A DNA stretch of 64,000 nucleotides, taken from contig NZ_CP102292.1 in assembly GCF_025152405.1 (NCBI RefSeq), positions 1,488,001-1,552,000 of the forward strand, in the 5' to 3' direction. Each line of letters begins with the position of its first letter. Position 1 is the first letter of the stretch. Positions 54,080 through 63,477 of the stretch are shown here, piece by piece. Below the pieces are notes generated by a model. That model searched no databases. It saw only the letters and a list, made by a program, of their open reading frames with translations, and was not told the DNA's origin. A program made the translations under genes and the position numbers. This DNA comes from [Ruminococcus] lactaris ATCC 29176. GTDB taxonomy: Bacteria > Bacillota > Clostridia > Lachnospirales > Lachnospiraceae.

Positions 54080-54563
54080 TCATCCCACTTAAAAGCATAC
54101 CGACAGACATAATGGTTTTTTCTCTGCTCCATCTGCTTTTCGGATACATCCAGCAGTAGGAAAGAACAATCAGAAAAGAAGGAATATAAAAGAGGAACTG
54201 AGGAAAAATCCCCAGCAGGCAAAAGATACTTCCTCTGATTCCCAGTTCCGTCACGGCTATTGAGAGAAGGATTCCGCCTGATATGCCAGTCCAAATTGCA
54301 AAAAGCGATGCAGTCATTTTTCTCATTTTCGTAAATGCCAGCCCAAGAAGAACTGCAAACGGAATCGCTCTTACCTTTAAAACATACCAGATAAATTCCT
54401 GTGCAACGATCCTGGTCTGTAAAAACTGCTGTAAAAAATAGTCGCTGAAAACCTCAGGTTCCGCGACATACTGTCTCGCTATAAAATTTGTATAAATGAT
54501 ACCAAATAAAAAGCCCGGCATAAAAAGCGTAAGGATACGCTTTCCTGTATGAAATTTCTTCAA
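54024..54563 (-). CDS. spoIIM: Stage II sporulation protein M (probable)
   Basis: The 179-aa protein has about five hydrophobic helices and the charged-hydrophobic pattern of SpoIIM, the DMP-complex membrane protein required for engulfment. Next to it lies an ADP-ribose pyrophosphatase gene, as in the B. subtilis nudF-spoIIM region. The TTG at 54563 is chosen as start: GGAGG lies 7 bp ahead, and the only upstream ATG (54593) falls inside a predicted sigma-E -10 box. Its 3' end overlaps the opposing SpoVB-like gene by 56 bp. Confidence 0.78.
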   Translation of the reverse strand: MKKFHTGKRILTLFMPGFLFGIIYTNFIARQYVAEPEVFSDYFLQQFLQTRIVAQEFIWYVLKVRAIPFAVLLGLAFTKMRKMTASLFAIWTGISGGILLSIAVTELGIRGSIFCLLGIFPQFLFYIPSFLIVLSYCWMYPKSRWSREKTIMSVGMLLSGMIMETYVNPFLLHAFLKKF

Positions 54564-54591
54564 GACACTTCCTCCTGTCATCCGATATTTC

Positions 54592-54619
54592 ATTATATGC
54601 CGGGGGATTATGAATATAC
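54592..54619 (-). promoter_or_regulatory. Predicted sigma-E promoter of spoIIM
   Basis: On the minus strand GTATATT (54613-54619) and CATATAAT (54592-54599) are 13 bp apart and resemble sigma-E boxes (CATACAHT type) with one mismatch. The expected start is ~54585, just ahead of the GGAGG site used for the TTG start. Confidence 0.55.
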
Positions 54620-54632
54620 GTTACTTACAATC

Positions 54633-55172
54633 TTACTTACAATACTTCACTTCATACGCAAGCAATGCCGAAACCGTCTTTGCATCCTCAATTTCACCGG
54701 AATAAATCTTTTCCTTTAATTCTTCCATCGTATATGCACCTAGATCAATAAACTCATCTTCATCAAGATGCTGCTTTGAAGGGATCAGATTCTTTGCAAC
54801 AAACACTTCAATCTTTTCATTGCAGAACGCAACCGTTGTTCTTAAATTAATCAACCATTCCAGATTCTCACTGCGATAACCGGTTTCTTCTTCCAGTTCT
54901 CTTGAAGCACATGTAATTCCAGGCTCATCCGCTGTATCCAATGCTCCCGCCGGGATCTCCAGTGTATAACGTTCCAGAGCATTCCGGTACTGCCTTACCA
55001 TCAGGATCTTTCCCTCATCCGTAACCGGAACTACAGCAGCAGCTCCCTTATGCTTTATGAAATCCCAGATTACGGTATGATCCCCATTGATCTCCATTGT
55101 ATCCTGATAGAAATCTATAATTTTGCCTTTAAACTTCAGTTCTCTTTTTACACGCTTAATTTCATCACTCAT
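54633..55172 (-). CDS. nudF: NUDIX hydrolase, ADP-ribose pyrophosphatase
   Basis: The 179-aa protein contains a complete Nudix box, G-x5-E-x7-REL-x-EE-x-G (GALDTADEPG...SRELEEETGY), and the ADP-ribose pyrophosphatase-like layout with IPAGALD. It should hydrolyse ADP-ribose to AMP and ribose-5-phosphate. The start at 55172 is preferred over the ATG at 55181, which lies too close to AAAGGA. Two hairpins separate it from rny upstream. Confidence 0.9.
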   Translation of the reverse strand: MSDEIKRVKRELKFKGKIIDFYQDTMEINGDHTVIWDFIKHKGAAAVVPVTDEGKILMVRQYRNALERYTLEIPAGALDTADEPGITCASRELEEETGYRSENLEWLINLRTTVAFCNEKIEVFVAKNLIPSKQHLDEDEFIDLGAYTMEELKEKIYSGEIEDAKTVSALLAYEVKYCK

Positions 55173-55209
55173 CTGATCCATTTCCTTTCCACTTTCAACA
55201 AACTTTCCT

Positions 55210-55253
55210 GTCAGCCAAAAAGATCCCGTGGATCTTTTTGGCATATGCCTGAC
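55210..55253 (-). other. Stem-loop in the nudF leader
   Basis: A perfect 12-bp stem CCAAAAAGATCC/GGATCTTTTTGG (55215-55226, 55230-55241) with a 3-nt loop is extended past a 7-nt bulge by GTCAG/CTGAC. Its T-rich 3' arm may act as a second terminator after rny or as a regulatory leader of nudF. Confidence 0.6.
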
Positions 55254-55257
55254 AACG

Positions 55258-55285
55258 AAAAAAGCCCCTGTCTTTCGACAAGGGC
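55258..55285 (-). terminator. Terminator of rny
   Basis: On the minus strand GCCCTTGTC-GAAA-GACAGGGGC (one mismatch, stable GAAA tetraloop) is followed by six T residues. It lies 30 bp past the rny stop. Confidence 0.92.
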
Positions 55286-55315
55286 TGCATTTTCATCTTC
55301 TGTTACGGTTCTTAA

Positions 55316-56875
55316 TTATTTAGCATAATCTGTCGCCCGTGATTCGCGAATCACATTGACCTTAATCTGACCCGGATATTCCAGCTCAAATTCAATCTGC
55401 TTCGCAATATCCCTGGCCATCAGCACCATATCATCATCTGATACCTGCTCTGGAACTACCATAACACGAATCTCTCTACCCGCCTGAATGGCAAAAGACT
55501 TATCCACACCTTTAAACTGGTTGGTAATATCTTCTAACTGTTTCAATCTGTTTGTATATGTCTCTATTGTCTCTCTTCTCGCACCCGGTCTTGCCGCTGA
55601 AATCGTATCAGCCGCCTGAACAACGCATGCAATCAAACTTTCCGGCTCAACATCTCCATGATGAGCTTCTACTGCATTGATAATAGTTGCCGATTCTTTG
55701 TACTTTCTGCACAAATCAGCACCAATCTGGATATGTGATCCTTCTACATCATGATCGATGGATTTACCAATATCATGTAAAAGTCCGGCACGCTTGGCAA
55801 TCCTTACATCCAGTCCAATCTCACCGGCCAGCAGTCCTGATAACTGTGCCACTTCAACGGAATGCTTCAACGCATTCTGTCCATAGCTTGTTCTGAATTT
55901 CATACGTCCAAGAAGTCGGATCAATTCTGGATGGATACCTGTAACACCTACTTCCAGTGCTGCAGCCTCTCCCTCTTCACGGATCATCGTCTCAACTTCT
56001 TTTTGTGCCTTTTCTACCATCTCCTCAATTCTTGCCGGATGGATACGACCGTCAACGATCAATCTTTCAAGAGCAATCCTTGCTACTTCCCGGCGGATCG
56101 GATCAAATCCTGACAATACAACCGCTTCCGGAGTATCATCAATAATCAGTTCTACACCCGTAAGAGTTTCAAGAGTTCTGATATTTCTTCCCTCTCGTCC
56201 AATGATCCGTCCCTTCATTTCATCACTTGGTAACTGTACTACAGAAATTGTAGTTTCAGCCACATGGTCTGCCGCACATCTCTGGATTGCATTGACAACA
56301 TACTCTTTTGCCTTCTTGTCGGCATCTTCCTTTGCCTGCGTCTCCAGCTCTCTCACCATCTTGGCGGTGTCATGCTTGACATCATCTTCAACAGTTTTTA
56401 ACAGATATTCTTTTGCCTGTTCGGAGGTAAGTCCTGAGATTCGTTCAAGTTCCTGTACACGTTGCTGACTAAGTTCTTCTACTTTGGCTTCACGTTGACG
56501 AAGATGTTCTTCTTTTGACGTGAGTTTGTTCTCACGATGCTCTAAAGCATCGGATCTTTTATCAACAGACTCTTCTTTTGCAAGCACTCTTTTTTCATAG
56601 CGTTGCAGTTCAGCTCTTCGTTCTTTGGTCTCTTTCTCAAGATCGTTCTTCGTCTTGATCGATTCCTCTTTCACTTCTAAAAGAGCTTCCTTTTTAGTAG
56701 TCTCGGCAGTTTTCACTGCATCGTCAATAATTTCTCTTGCTTTTGCTTCCGCATTTCCAATTTTGCTGTCCGCATTATTCTTCAGACTGGAAATTGTCGC
56801 AAAACGAGTAACAACTCCGACTATCAACGCGAGGGCCACGGCAATGCCTATTCCTAATCCTAGACTTATCTGCAC
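55316..56875 (-). CDS. rny: Ribonuclease Y
   Basis: RNase Y is the membrane-anchored endonuclease that starts mRNA decay in Firmicutes. The 519-aa protein has an N-terminal helix, a long coiled coil (~30-200), a KH domain with [12 protein letters not shown] and an HD domain with [12 protein letters not shown]. It starts with GTG, 7 bp after AAGGAGG. The Shine-Dalgarno can pair with CTCC right after it (GGAG-GTG-CTCC). Confidence 0.96.
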   Translation of the reverse strand: MQISLGLGIGIAVALALIVGVVTRFATISSLKNNADSKIGNAEAKAREIIDDAVKTAETTKKEALLEVKEESIKTKNDLEKETKERRAELQRYEKRVLAKEESVDKRSDALEHRENKLTSKEEHLRQREAKVEELSQQRVQELERISGLTSEQAKEYLLKTVEDDVKHDTAKMVRELETQAKEDADKKAKEYVVNAIQRCAADHVAETTISVVQLPSDEMKGRIIGREGRNIRTLETLTGVELIIDDTPEAVVLSGFDPIRREVARIALERLIVDGRIHPARIEEMVEKAQKEVETMIREEGEAAALEVGVTGIHPELIRLLGRMKFRTSYGQNALKHSVEVAQLSGLLAGEIGLDVRIAKRAGLLHDIGKSIDHDVEGSHIQIGADLCRKYKESATIINAVEAHHGDVEPESLIACVVQAADTISAARPGARRETIETYTNRLKQLEDITNQFKGVDKSFAIQAGREIRVMVVPEQVSDDDMVLMARDIAKQIEFELEYPGQIKVNVIRESRATDYAK

Positions 56876-56955
56876 AGGAGCACCTCCTTATTTAATTTTC
56901 ATTGTACGTATATCTAAATACAACACTTAAATTTTATACTGTTTCCACAACAATG

Positions 56956-57570
56956 TCAAGCATTCTCAATACTATTTTGTATCACTTGACGGACTACATC
57001 ATAACGGAAACCTTTTCTGCCCAAATATCCGTATATTTTCTGCATCTCCCGCTCATCCGCTGTCCTCACATCCACCTTCTTTTTTGCAAGAATCCGACGG
57101 ACTGCCTCCACTTCCTCGCTTTCACCATAACAGCTCTCAAATGCCTTCTCTATATCAGCAGAACAGATTCCCTTCCTGTTCAGAAGTGCAAGGATCTCTC
57201 TTTTACTCTTTGTGCTTTTCCGGGCCAGGATAAAATTTTCGGCGTACCGTACATCATTCAGATATCCGAAAGACTTCACATACGTCACCGCTGCCTCGAT
57301 CAGATCTTCGGGATATAGCCCTGCTTTCAGCTTTTCCCTTAATCCCGCCTCACTTCTGTCCATATCCTCCAGCAAATGCATGGCTCTCTTTTTTGCACGT
57401 TTAAGCAGGATCTTTTCTCTGATCTCATCCAGTTCTTCCTCACTCAGCTCTCTTCCATCAGAAATCTTATAACTGCGAAGTTCCCCCTTATAAAGAACAA
57501 ATGCGAACTGATGATTCAGATAAATCTTATACTTCGTCTTCGAAAGCGGCTCTACTTTTGTGACGATCAT
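56956..57570 (-). CDS. recX: Regulatory protein RecX
   Basis: RecX binds RecA filaments and limits recombinase activity. The 204-aa protein consists of helical repeats with the family segment [35 protein letters not shown] shortened here to its pattern: LREKL, Y-aromatic and FGYLND. It overlaps recA by 4 bp (57567-57570), so it is made from the SOS-controlled recA transcript. Confidence 0.92.
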   Translation of the reverse strand: MIVTKVEPLSKTKYKIYLNHQFAFVLYKGELRSYKISDGRELSEEELDEIREKILLKRAKKRAMHLLEDMDRSEAGLREKLKAGLYPEDLIEAAVTYVKSFGYLNDVRYAENFILARKSTKSKREILALLNRKGICSADIEKAFESCYGESEEVEAVRRILAKKKVDVRTADEREMQKIYGYLGRKGFRYDVVRQVIQNSIENA

Positions 57571-58688
57571 TCTGCCTGCTCCGCATCAGTCTTTTCTTTA
57601 TCTGTCTTCTTCTCTGCAGTCAGCTTCAGATCACTTTTCTTTTCATCTTCCGGCTCTGTACCATCCAGATGATAATAAGCACGTACTTTTCTTTCAATCT
57701 CTTCCATCACTTCCGGATGTGACTCCAGATAGGACTTTGCATTTTCACGTCCCTGTCCGATCTTATCACCCTCGTATGCATACCATGCACCGCTCTTCTT
57801 TACAATATCAATCTTTGACGCAAGATCCAGGATATCTCCTTCTCTTGAAATTCCTTTTCCGAACATAATATCAAATTCTGCCTCTTTAAACGGAGGTGCA
57901 ATCTTATTCTTTACAATCTTGATCCTTGTACGGTTTCCTACGATCTCACCATTCTGCTTCAGAGTCTCGATTCTTCTTACATCCATACGGACAGAGGCAT
58001 AAAACTTCAACGCACGTCCTCCGGTAGTCGTCTCCGGATTACCAAACATCACTCCCACTTTCTCACGGAGCTGATTGATAAAAATAACCACACAGTTCGA
58101 TTTGCTGATCACCGGTGTCAGTTTTCTCAAAGCCTGGGACATCAGTCTTGCCTGCAGTCCTACATGGCTGTCTCCCATATCTCCTTCAATCTCCTGCTTT
58201 GGAACAAGTGCCGCAACAGAGTCAATAACGATAATATCAATCGCACCGGAACGCACCATCGTCTCCGCAATCTCAAGTGCCTGATCTCCGCTGTCCGGCT
58301 GCGAAATATATAATTCATCAATATCCACTCCGATATTCTTTGCATAAACCGGATCCAATGCATGCTCTGCATCTATAAAGCCTGCAATTCCGCCACGTTT
58401 CTGCACTTCTGAGATCATATGCAATGCAACCGTCGTCTTACCACTGGACTCAGGACCATAAACCTCGATCACTCTTCCTTTTGGCACTCCCCCCAGTCCC
58501 AGTGCAAGATCCAGACTCAGGCATCCAGTCGGAACCGTCTCTACTGACACATGTGCCCCTGACTCTCCCAGCTTCATCACTGCACCCTTACCGAAGTCCT
58601 TCTCCAGTTTGGCGATCGCCGCATCCAGGGCTTTTTTCTTTTCTTCACTATTTGTAACTTTTACAACGCTTTCTTTTCCACTTGCCAT
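57567..58688 (-). CDS. recA: Recombinase RecA
   Basis: RecA forms filaments on ssDNA for strand exchange and SOS activation. Walker A GPESSGKT is at residues 78-85, Walker B is [10 protein letters not shown], and the L2 loop begins after [21 protein letters not shown]. It is 373 aa with a Lys/Glu-rich C-terminal tail. A LexA box lies between its promoter and start. It is cotranscribed with recX. Confidence 0.98.
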   Translation of the reverse strand: MASGKESVVKVTNSEEKKKALDAAIAKLEKDFGKGAVMKLGESGAHVSVETVPTGCLSLDLALGLGGVPKGRVIEVYGPESSGKTTVALHMISEVQKRGGIAGFIDAEHALDPVYAKNIGVDIDELYISQPDSGDQALEIAETMVRSGAIDIIVIDSVAALVPKQEIEGDMGDSHVGLQARLMSQALRKLTPVISKSNCVVIFINQLREKVGVMFGNPETTTGGRALKFYASVRMDVRRIETLKQNGEIVGNRTRIKIVKNKIAPPFKEAEFDIMFGKGISREGDILDLASKIDIVKKSGAWYAYEGDKIGQGRENAKSYLESHPEVMEEIERKVRAYYHLDGTEPEDEKKSDLKLTAEKKTDKEKTDAEQAE

Positions 58689-58705
58689 AATTCTTTCTCC
58701 TTTAT

Positions 58706-58719
58706 CGAACAGTTGTTCG
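58706..58719. promoter_or_regulatory. LexA (SOS) box of recA
   Basis: CGAACAGTTGTTCG is a perfect Gram-positive LexA box (GAAC-N4-GTTC), 18 bp ahead of the recA start and just downstream of the promoter -10. Confidence 0.93.
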
Positions 58720-58730
58720 TATCTGTAGTT

Positions 58731-58759
58731 ATAGTATTACACTTCCTGTAAATTGTCAA
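58731..58759 (-). promoter_or_regulatory. recA promoter
   Basis: On the minus strand TTGACA (58754-58759) and TACTAT (58731-58736) are 17 bp apart, so LexA bound at 58706-58719 would block the start site. Confidence 0.8.
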
Positions 58760-58934
58760 CCTATTTTTCCTGTGGATTTTGATTCAGAACTTTTATGCTC
58801 CCCGTCACAGACGCTCTGGACAGCACCCCTTTTACGAATCTTGAATCTTTCCCTGATGTAGAATTTTATGCAGCTATGAACTGCTGCTTCAATGAACAAA
58901 TACAGAATAGCACAGCCACCGTCGGATTGCAAGG

Positions 58935-58982
58935 CAAAAGAAGCAGCCCGGCTTTCCTGACCCGCAGATAAACCGGACTGCT
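58935..58982 (-). terminator. Terminator of the histidine-phosphatase operon
   Basis: On the minus strand AGCAGTCCGG pairs with CCGGGCTGCT (58973-58982 with 58942-58951, one G-T wobble), followed by TCTTTTG. The ~170 bp between this hairpin and the recA promoter show no gene or repeat that I can recognise. Confidence 0.65.
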
Positions 58983-58989
58983 CCTTCCA

Positions 58990-59628
58990 TCATACAGTAT
59001 TCCACTGTCTGACTTTCTCTTTGTAGAAAATTTCATTTTCCCTCACAATACAGGGGACTCCATTTTCAATCTGTACCGTTGTCACAGAACAGTTTGGCGG
59101 CACTTTTTCCTGCCAGAATGACTCCACCGACAGACTCCCCCTGATCCGGTTCAGAAGTGCAGTCATAGCTGCTCCATGCGTCGAGATCAGAATATTCTTT
59201 TGCTGCCACTCTTCCTTTTCGCATAATTCTTTCAGAAAATCTCCTGTTCTTTCATACAGTTCTTCTATCGTCTCTGCCCCCTTCGGTGCAATATATTCCC
59301 CCGGAGCATTGAAAAAGAGACGGAATGCCCTGCTGACCGGGTCTTCACCGTTACATGAGACTCCCTCATACTCTCCAAAACCGATCTCTTTGATCCTGGG
59401 GTCTTCCAAAAGAGGGATCTGCCTTGTTCCGAGAATGATCTGTGCAGTCTCTTTCGCACGGATCAGAGGACTTGTAATCGCCAGATCAATCCTGGTCTCT
59501 TTTAGACCTTTTGCGGTTTCCCGGGCGAGATGCCTTCCGTATTCATTCAGCGGAATATCTGTATGCCCCTGAACCCGTTTCACTTTATTCCAGTCCGTTT
59601 CCCCATGCCGGACAACATACAATACCAT
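58990..59628 (-). CDS. Histidine phosphatase family protein (GpmB/CobC-like)
   Basis: The 212-aa protein has the phospho-His motif VRHGETDWN (H8) and the second catalytic His in ISTHGAAMTALLN. The branch includes cofactor-dependent phosphoglycerate mutase-like phosphatases and alpha-ribazole phosphatase; the substrate is unknown here. It is 2 bp from the DUF5662 gene upstream and is the last gene of that run. Confidence 0.87.
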   Translation of the reverse strand: MVLYVVRHGETDWNKVKRVQGHTDIPLNEYGRHLARETAKGLKETRIDLAITSPLIRAKETAQIILGTRQIPLLEDPRIKEIGFGEYEGVSCNGEDPVSRAFRLFFNAPGEYIAPKGAETIEELYERTGDFLKELCEKEEWQQKNILISTHGAAMTALLNRIRGSLSVESFWQEKVPPNCSVTTVQIENGVPCIVRENEIFYKEKVRQWNTV

Positions 59629-59630
59629 AA

Positions 59631-60179
59631 TCAGCCTTCTTTCTTTCTGAGTACTTCCCTGCGGATGTACCGGTAAGTTTCTTCTTCTCCCTTTTCTGCA
59701 AGCATATGCAGAAGTTTTTCCAGCAATGCTCTTGTCTCAGGATGCATCAGTTCTCCTGCTCTTCCATTTTCATAATACCGAAGTGGATCTGAATCATTAT
59801 ACGCCTCGCCAATATATACTTTACTTGCAGCAATCCGGTCAAGGAACATCTCCACAACATATCTGACCGGCATCTTCATGCCGGTCAGAATCCTTCCGTC
59901 CTTTCCCGCATTGACATTATAATCGATCCAGTATTCGTAATGATGCTTATTTCTTCCCTTATGATGCAGCCATGCAGATGAATATCCTTTTTCTTCCCGC
60001 TCTGCATTGTTCGGGCTTCGTGTTCCCTGGTAATATCTGCACCCGATCCGAAATTCTGTCCAACTGTATTTCGACAGATCATGCAATAATCCCTGCCTGT
60101 ACAGTCCTACACGGAAACATTCTCTCATCACATAGATCTTATGCTTTGTAATGGTCTGAAAATGCCGGATCGCTTTCAT
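59631..60179 (-). CDS. DUF5662 family protein
   Basis: This 182-aa cytoplasmic protein is a member of a conserved but uncharacterised Firmicutes family (recognised from HDLSKYSWTEF and WLHHKGRNKHHYEYWID). The His/Asp-rich pattern (HDLS, HHKGRNKHH) suggests a metal site reminiscent of HD-type helical domains, which is inference. It overlaps the end of the GH13-like gene by 41 bp and has AGGTG ahead of its ATG. Confidence 0.8.
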   Translation of the reverse strand: MKAIRHFQTITKHKIYVMRECFRVGLYRQGLLHDLSKYSWTEFRIGCRYYQGTRSPNNAEREEKGYSSAWLHHKGRNKHHYEYWIDYNVNAGKDGRILTGMKMPVRYVVEMFLDRIAASKVYIGEAYNDSDPLRYYENGRAGELMHPETRALLEKLLHMLAEKGEEETYRYIRREVLRKKEG

Positions 60180-61962
60180 CTTTCATTTCACCTTTCACCT
60201 TATTTTCTACTGTCTTTCTGACTGCTTTCCCTACAATCTTTCCTGCCGTCATTCCTGAAATTTTCCGGTTGATCAAAATGGCAATACTCCTTGCTCCCAG
60301 CTCTATTTCTTTCTGATCTTCCATCCTGCCGGCTTCTGTCAGCATTCCCTGTTCCGTATCAGCCGCAAGCAGCCACTCTCTTCCCTTTCCGGCAGATGGA
60401 AGTGCAAATTTATGTACTTCCCAATGCATATTATATGCCAGAAAACATAATTCGTCCTCTCCCTTCACTGCCGCATACATGACCCCGAGCTGACGGCTTG
60501 CAACTTCTGCCTTTGCCTGCCATGCATTTTCTCCATGATAGGATACATCCGGCATTCCGCAGGAGGTACGGTCAATCCCTCTGAGTTCTTCTTTCTGATG
60601 CAGACAGGCATGTTCCTTACGGAAGCGGATCAACTGCTGCACATAGAGATAAAGCGGATCATCTTCTTTCCACTGGCTCCAGTTTACCCAGCCAACCGGA
60701 TTGTCCTGACAATAGGCATTATTATTTCCTTTCTGCGAATTATAAAATTCATCCCCTGCCAGCAGACATGGCGTTCCCTGTGCTGTAAGGAGCAGCATAT
60801 AGGCATTTTTTACCTGGTTTTTCCGCAGTCTGATAATGTTCTTTTTTCTGCTCGGTCCTTCTGCACCACAGTTCCAGCTATAATTATAATCCGGCCCGTC
60901 CTGATTGCGTTCTCCATTTTCCTCATTATGCTTTCCATCGTAGGAAACCAAATCCCATAACGTAAATCCCGTCTGTGCCGTGATGGAATTGCAGACCCCG
61001 TCAGCGGACGAATTATGCTTCAACGCCCACATGACATCACGAATCATATTTTCATCTCCTTTAAGGAAACGACGCATGATCGTCTGGAATCCTTCTTCTT
61101 TTTTCATGATCTTTACTTCTTTTAAAAGTGGATCCGCATTCAGTTCGTCCCACGGAACATTATAGGGATTCACCACAAATCCGTCCACATGATATTCCAG
61201 CAGATAAAATTTCAGACATTCCATCGCTTTCTGTGCAGAAATTCCCGCTTCAAACGGCATCTCCAGAACTACTTCAATCCCTGCCCGATGGCATGCCTTT
61301 ACCATATCTTTCAACTCTTTCACCGCACTGCTGCCTGATGCGTAGGAACTTTTTGGAGCAAAATAAAATCCCTTTCCATACCCCCAGAAATTGATCTTAT
61401 TCTGCACATACTCATCAAATTCATAAACCGGCATACACTGAATCTGATTAATACCAAGCTGTAGCAGATAAGGAATCTTTTCTACGATACCGAGATAGGT
61501 TCCCTTATGTACTGCATGGGAAGAACTGTGCTTTGTAAATCCACGTATATGCAGACTGTATGCAATCACATCATTCCACGCAAGATGTGGTCTTTTGTCA
61601 TCTTCCCAGTCATAAGCATCCCGGACAAATTTGCCTCGTGCCTGATGCTTCTGCACATCCATTCTGACTCCGAACTTCTTTGTCCCGGCAAGTTCTCTCA
61701 CGTAAGGATCTATCCACACCCTTTCATCAATCTGAAAATTGTATTCATATTTTTCCGTATCTAATCCCTGCAAAGCAAGAAACCGTACCTCTCCGATCCC
61801 CTTTTCTTCCGGCATTTCAAACCTGTACTTCGGATTCATACTTCCTTTTTTATACAGCAGAAGTTCGCACTTCTTCCCTGTCGGAACCTGCACTGCAAAA
61901 TTAATATGATCCTTTCTGATCTCCACCCCAAAAGGCTGTGGTCTTCCTTTCACGCATTCCAT
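60139..61962 (-). CDS. GH13 debranching-enzyme-like protein, catalytic residues missing
   Basis: The 607-aa protein has an N-terminal CBM48-like sandwich (~1-100) and a GH13 isoamylase/pullulanase-type barrel (IAYSLHIRGFTKHSS, NFWGYGKGFYFAPKSSYAS, TGFTLWDLVSYDGKHNEENGE, QGTPCLLAGDEF). The key residues are changed: the nucleophile Asp of DGF-x-x-D is Asn (N265), the HD motif is Gln-Thr (AQTGF, T331), the region I DxxxxNH is absent (VVLEMPFE), and no EPW acid/base motif is seen. It is intact otherwise, so it looks like a pseudoenzyme that may bind glycan. Its end overlaps the DUF5662 start by 41 bp. Confidence 0.82.
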   Translation of the reverse strand: MECVKGRPQPFGVEIRKDHINFAVQVPTGKKCELLLYKKGSMNPKYRFEMPEEKGIGEVRFLALQGLDTEKYEYNFQIDERVWIDPYVRELAGTKKFGVRMDVQKHQARGKFVRDAYDWEDDKRPHLAWNDVIAYSLHIRGFTKHSSSHAVHKGTYLGIVEKIPYLLQLGINQIQCMPVYEFDEYVQNKINFWGYGKGFYFAPKSSYASGSSAVKELKDMVKACHRAGIEVVLEMPFEAGISAQKAMECLKFYLLEYHVDGFVVNPYNVPWDELNADPLLKEVKIMKKEEGFQTIMRRFLKGDENMIRDVMWALKHNSSADGVCNSITAQTGFTLWDLVSYDGKHNEENGERNQDGPDYNYSWNCGAEGPSRKKNIIRLRKNQVKNAYMLLLTAQGTPCLLAGDEFYNSQKGNNNAYCQDNPVGWVNWSQWKEDDPLYLYVQQLIRFRKEHACLHQKEELRGIDRTSCGMPDVSYHGENAWQAKAEVASRQLGVMYAAVKGEDELCFLAYNMHWEVHKFALPSAGKGREWLLAADTEQGMLTEAGRMEDQKEIELGARSIAILINRKISGMTAGKIVGKAVRKTVENKVKGEMKDESDPAFSDHYKA

Positions 61963-61976
61963 ACTCTATTCCTTTC

Positions 61977-62975
61977 TTATTGCCAGCCGTCCGTTCCATA
62001 CATTTCAACATTATCTCGATTTATAAAGAACGTCTCCTCATAAGTCTCTTTCTCATAATCCTCCCCGTTCAATACTGCATTGGCAATTTTGACCGCTTTT
62101 TTCCCAAGATTGATTGGTGACTGAGCCCCGATTCCCATCATTCCGCCTGTATGCTCCACCAGTGCTTTTTTTGATGCCGGAGAACCATCCACACTGTATA
62201 CATAAACCTTTTCCTGTCCGGCTTCTGTAATTGCCTCCCGCACCTGTTCTGCCATCTGATCATCTCCGCACATGATCGCATCCAGATCTGGATTCTGTGC
62301 CAGCACCTGTGCCACCTGCTGCTTCAGACCTGAGACATCATTTCCTGTCTGAATCCGCTTAACAACCTCAAATGCTCCTTTTGACACAGCCTCTTCAAAA
62401 CCCGTGATCCTTTCACATACAGAATTGACATTCAGATTTTCCACAATCACAACCTGTCCGCCGTCCGGCTTTCTTTCTACCAGATCCTCTCCGCATACAT
62501 ACCCCGCATTCCGGTTATCAGAACCAACAAACGCAGCCACTTTTCCGCTCTCATAAACTTTCGTATCCAGGTTGATCACCGGAATATCAGCCTCCTCCAG
62601 AGCATCCAGTGCCGGTTCGATCTTCTTCCAGTCCACCGGGCAGAGAAAAACAGCATCCACATCTTCTTCGATCAGTTCCTGTATCTGAGTATTCTGCCGC
62701 TCTGCATCTCCTGCCGGATCCTTTATGAGCAGCTTATCTCCCTGTTCTTCCAATGCCGACTGAACTGAATCTTTCAGTGTTGCATAAAACGGATTCGACA
62801 TATCGATCCCGCAGAAACCGAAGACTTTTTTCTCCTGATCCGTATCTTCTTTCTTATCATCGCTCTCATCTGTCACTGCATTATCTTCCGGTGTCCCTAC
62901 ATTTTTTTTACATCCTGTCAGCAGAAAAAGTGTACCGACTGCCATCAGTATGTATATCATAATTTTTTTTCTCAT
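61977..62975 (-). CDS. Sugar-binding lipoprotein, ABC-type (RbsB/MglB family)
   Basis: The 332-aa protein has a lipoprotein signal with lipobox LLTGC (C22), an acidic linker (~30-48) and a type I periplasmic-binding fold (FGFCGIDMSNPFYATLKDSVQ, then VNLDTKV). It should capture a monosaccharide such as ribose or galactose at the outer face of the membrane. No ATPase or permease genes are nearby, so it is an orphan receptor or partners a distant transporter. It lies 14 bp upstream of the GH13-like gene. Confidence 0.88.
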   Translation of the reverse strand: MRKKIMIYILMAVGTLFLLTGCKKNVGTPEDNAVTDESDDKKEDTDQEKKVFGFCGIDMSNPFYATLKDSVQSALEEQGDKLLIKDPAGDAERQNTQIQELIEEDVDAVFLCPVDWKKIEPALDALEEADIPVINLDTKVYESGKVAAFVGSDNRNAGYVCGEDLVERKPDGGQVVIVENLNVNSVCERITGFEEAVSKGAFEVVKRIQTGNDVSGLKQQVAQVLAQNPDLDAIMCGDDQMAEQVREAITEAGQEKVYVYSVDGSPASKKALVEHTGGMMGIGAQSPINLGKKAVKIANAVLNGEDYEKETYEETFFINRDNVEMYGTDGWQ

Positions 62976-63172
62976 ATTACAGTTCCTTCCCTATTTCTTT
63001 TGCTATCTCTTCTTCCATTCTACCCGGTTTCTTCCGAATGTCAACCGTTACTCTTTTCGGATTTCTGCTTCTTTTCCTTGCAATTTTCCCTGCTTTTTGC
63101 TACCATTTTATTTAACAGTGATCCTCCAACAGGTCACATAAAGAATATTTCATTATATAAAGGAGAGGAACC

Positions 63173-63475
63173 ATGAACGAGAACGAAGTACTCACCGTTA
63201 CACTCACCCTTGAGAATAACGAAGAACTTGAATGTGAAGTCATCACCATTTTTGAAGTTCAGGGACAGCAGTATATTGCCCTGTACCCTCTTTTTGATGA
63301 GGCCTCTGATGAAGATGGATCGGTATATTTATACCGTTTCATCGATCACGGTGATGAAGAACCTGGTCTTGAAAATATCGAAGCTGATGTGGAATTTGAA
63401 GCAGTTTCTGATGCATTTAATGCATGGGCAGACGCTCAGGACTTCGGTGATATCGACCTGGACGACATGGATTAA
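63173..63475 (+). CDS. DUF1292 domain protein
   Basis: The 100-aa, strongly acidic protein is a single DUF1292 domain (YIALYPLFDEASDEDGSVYLYRF), a family common in Firmicutes with no established role. AGGAGAGG lies 5 bp ahead of the ATG. It converges with the helicase gene, only 2 bp separating the two stop codons, and no terminator is visible between them. Confidence 0.85.
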   Translation: MNENEVLTVTLTLENNEELECEVITIFEVQGQQYIALYPLFDEASDEDGSVYLYRFIDHGDEEPGLENIEADVEFEAVSDAFNAWADAQDFGDIDLDDMD

Positions 63476-63477
63476 GC

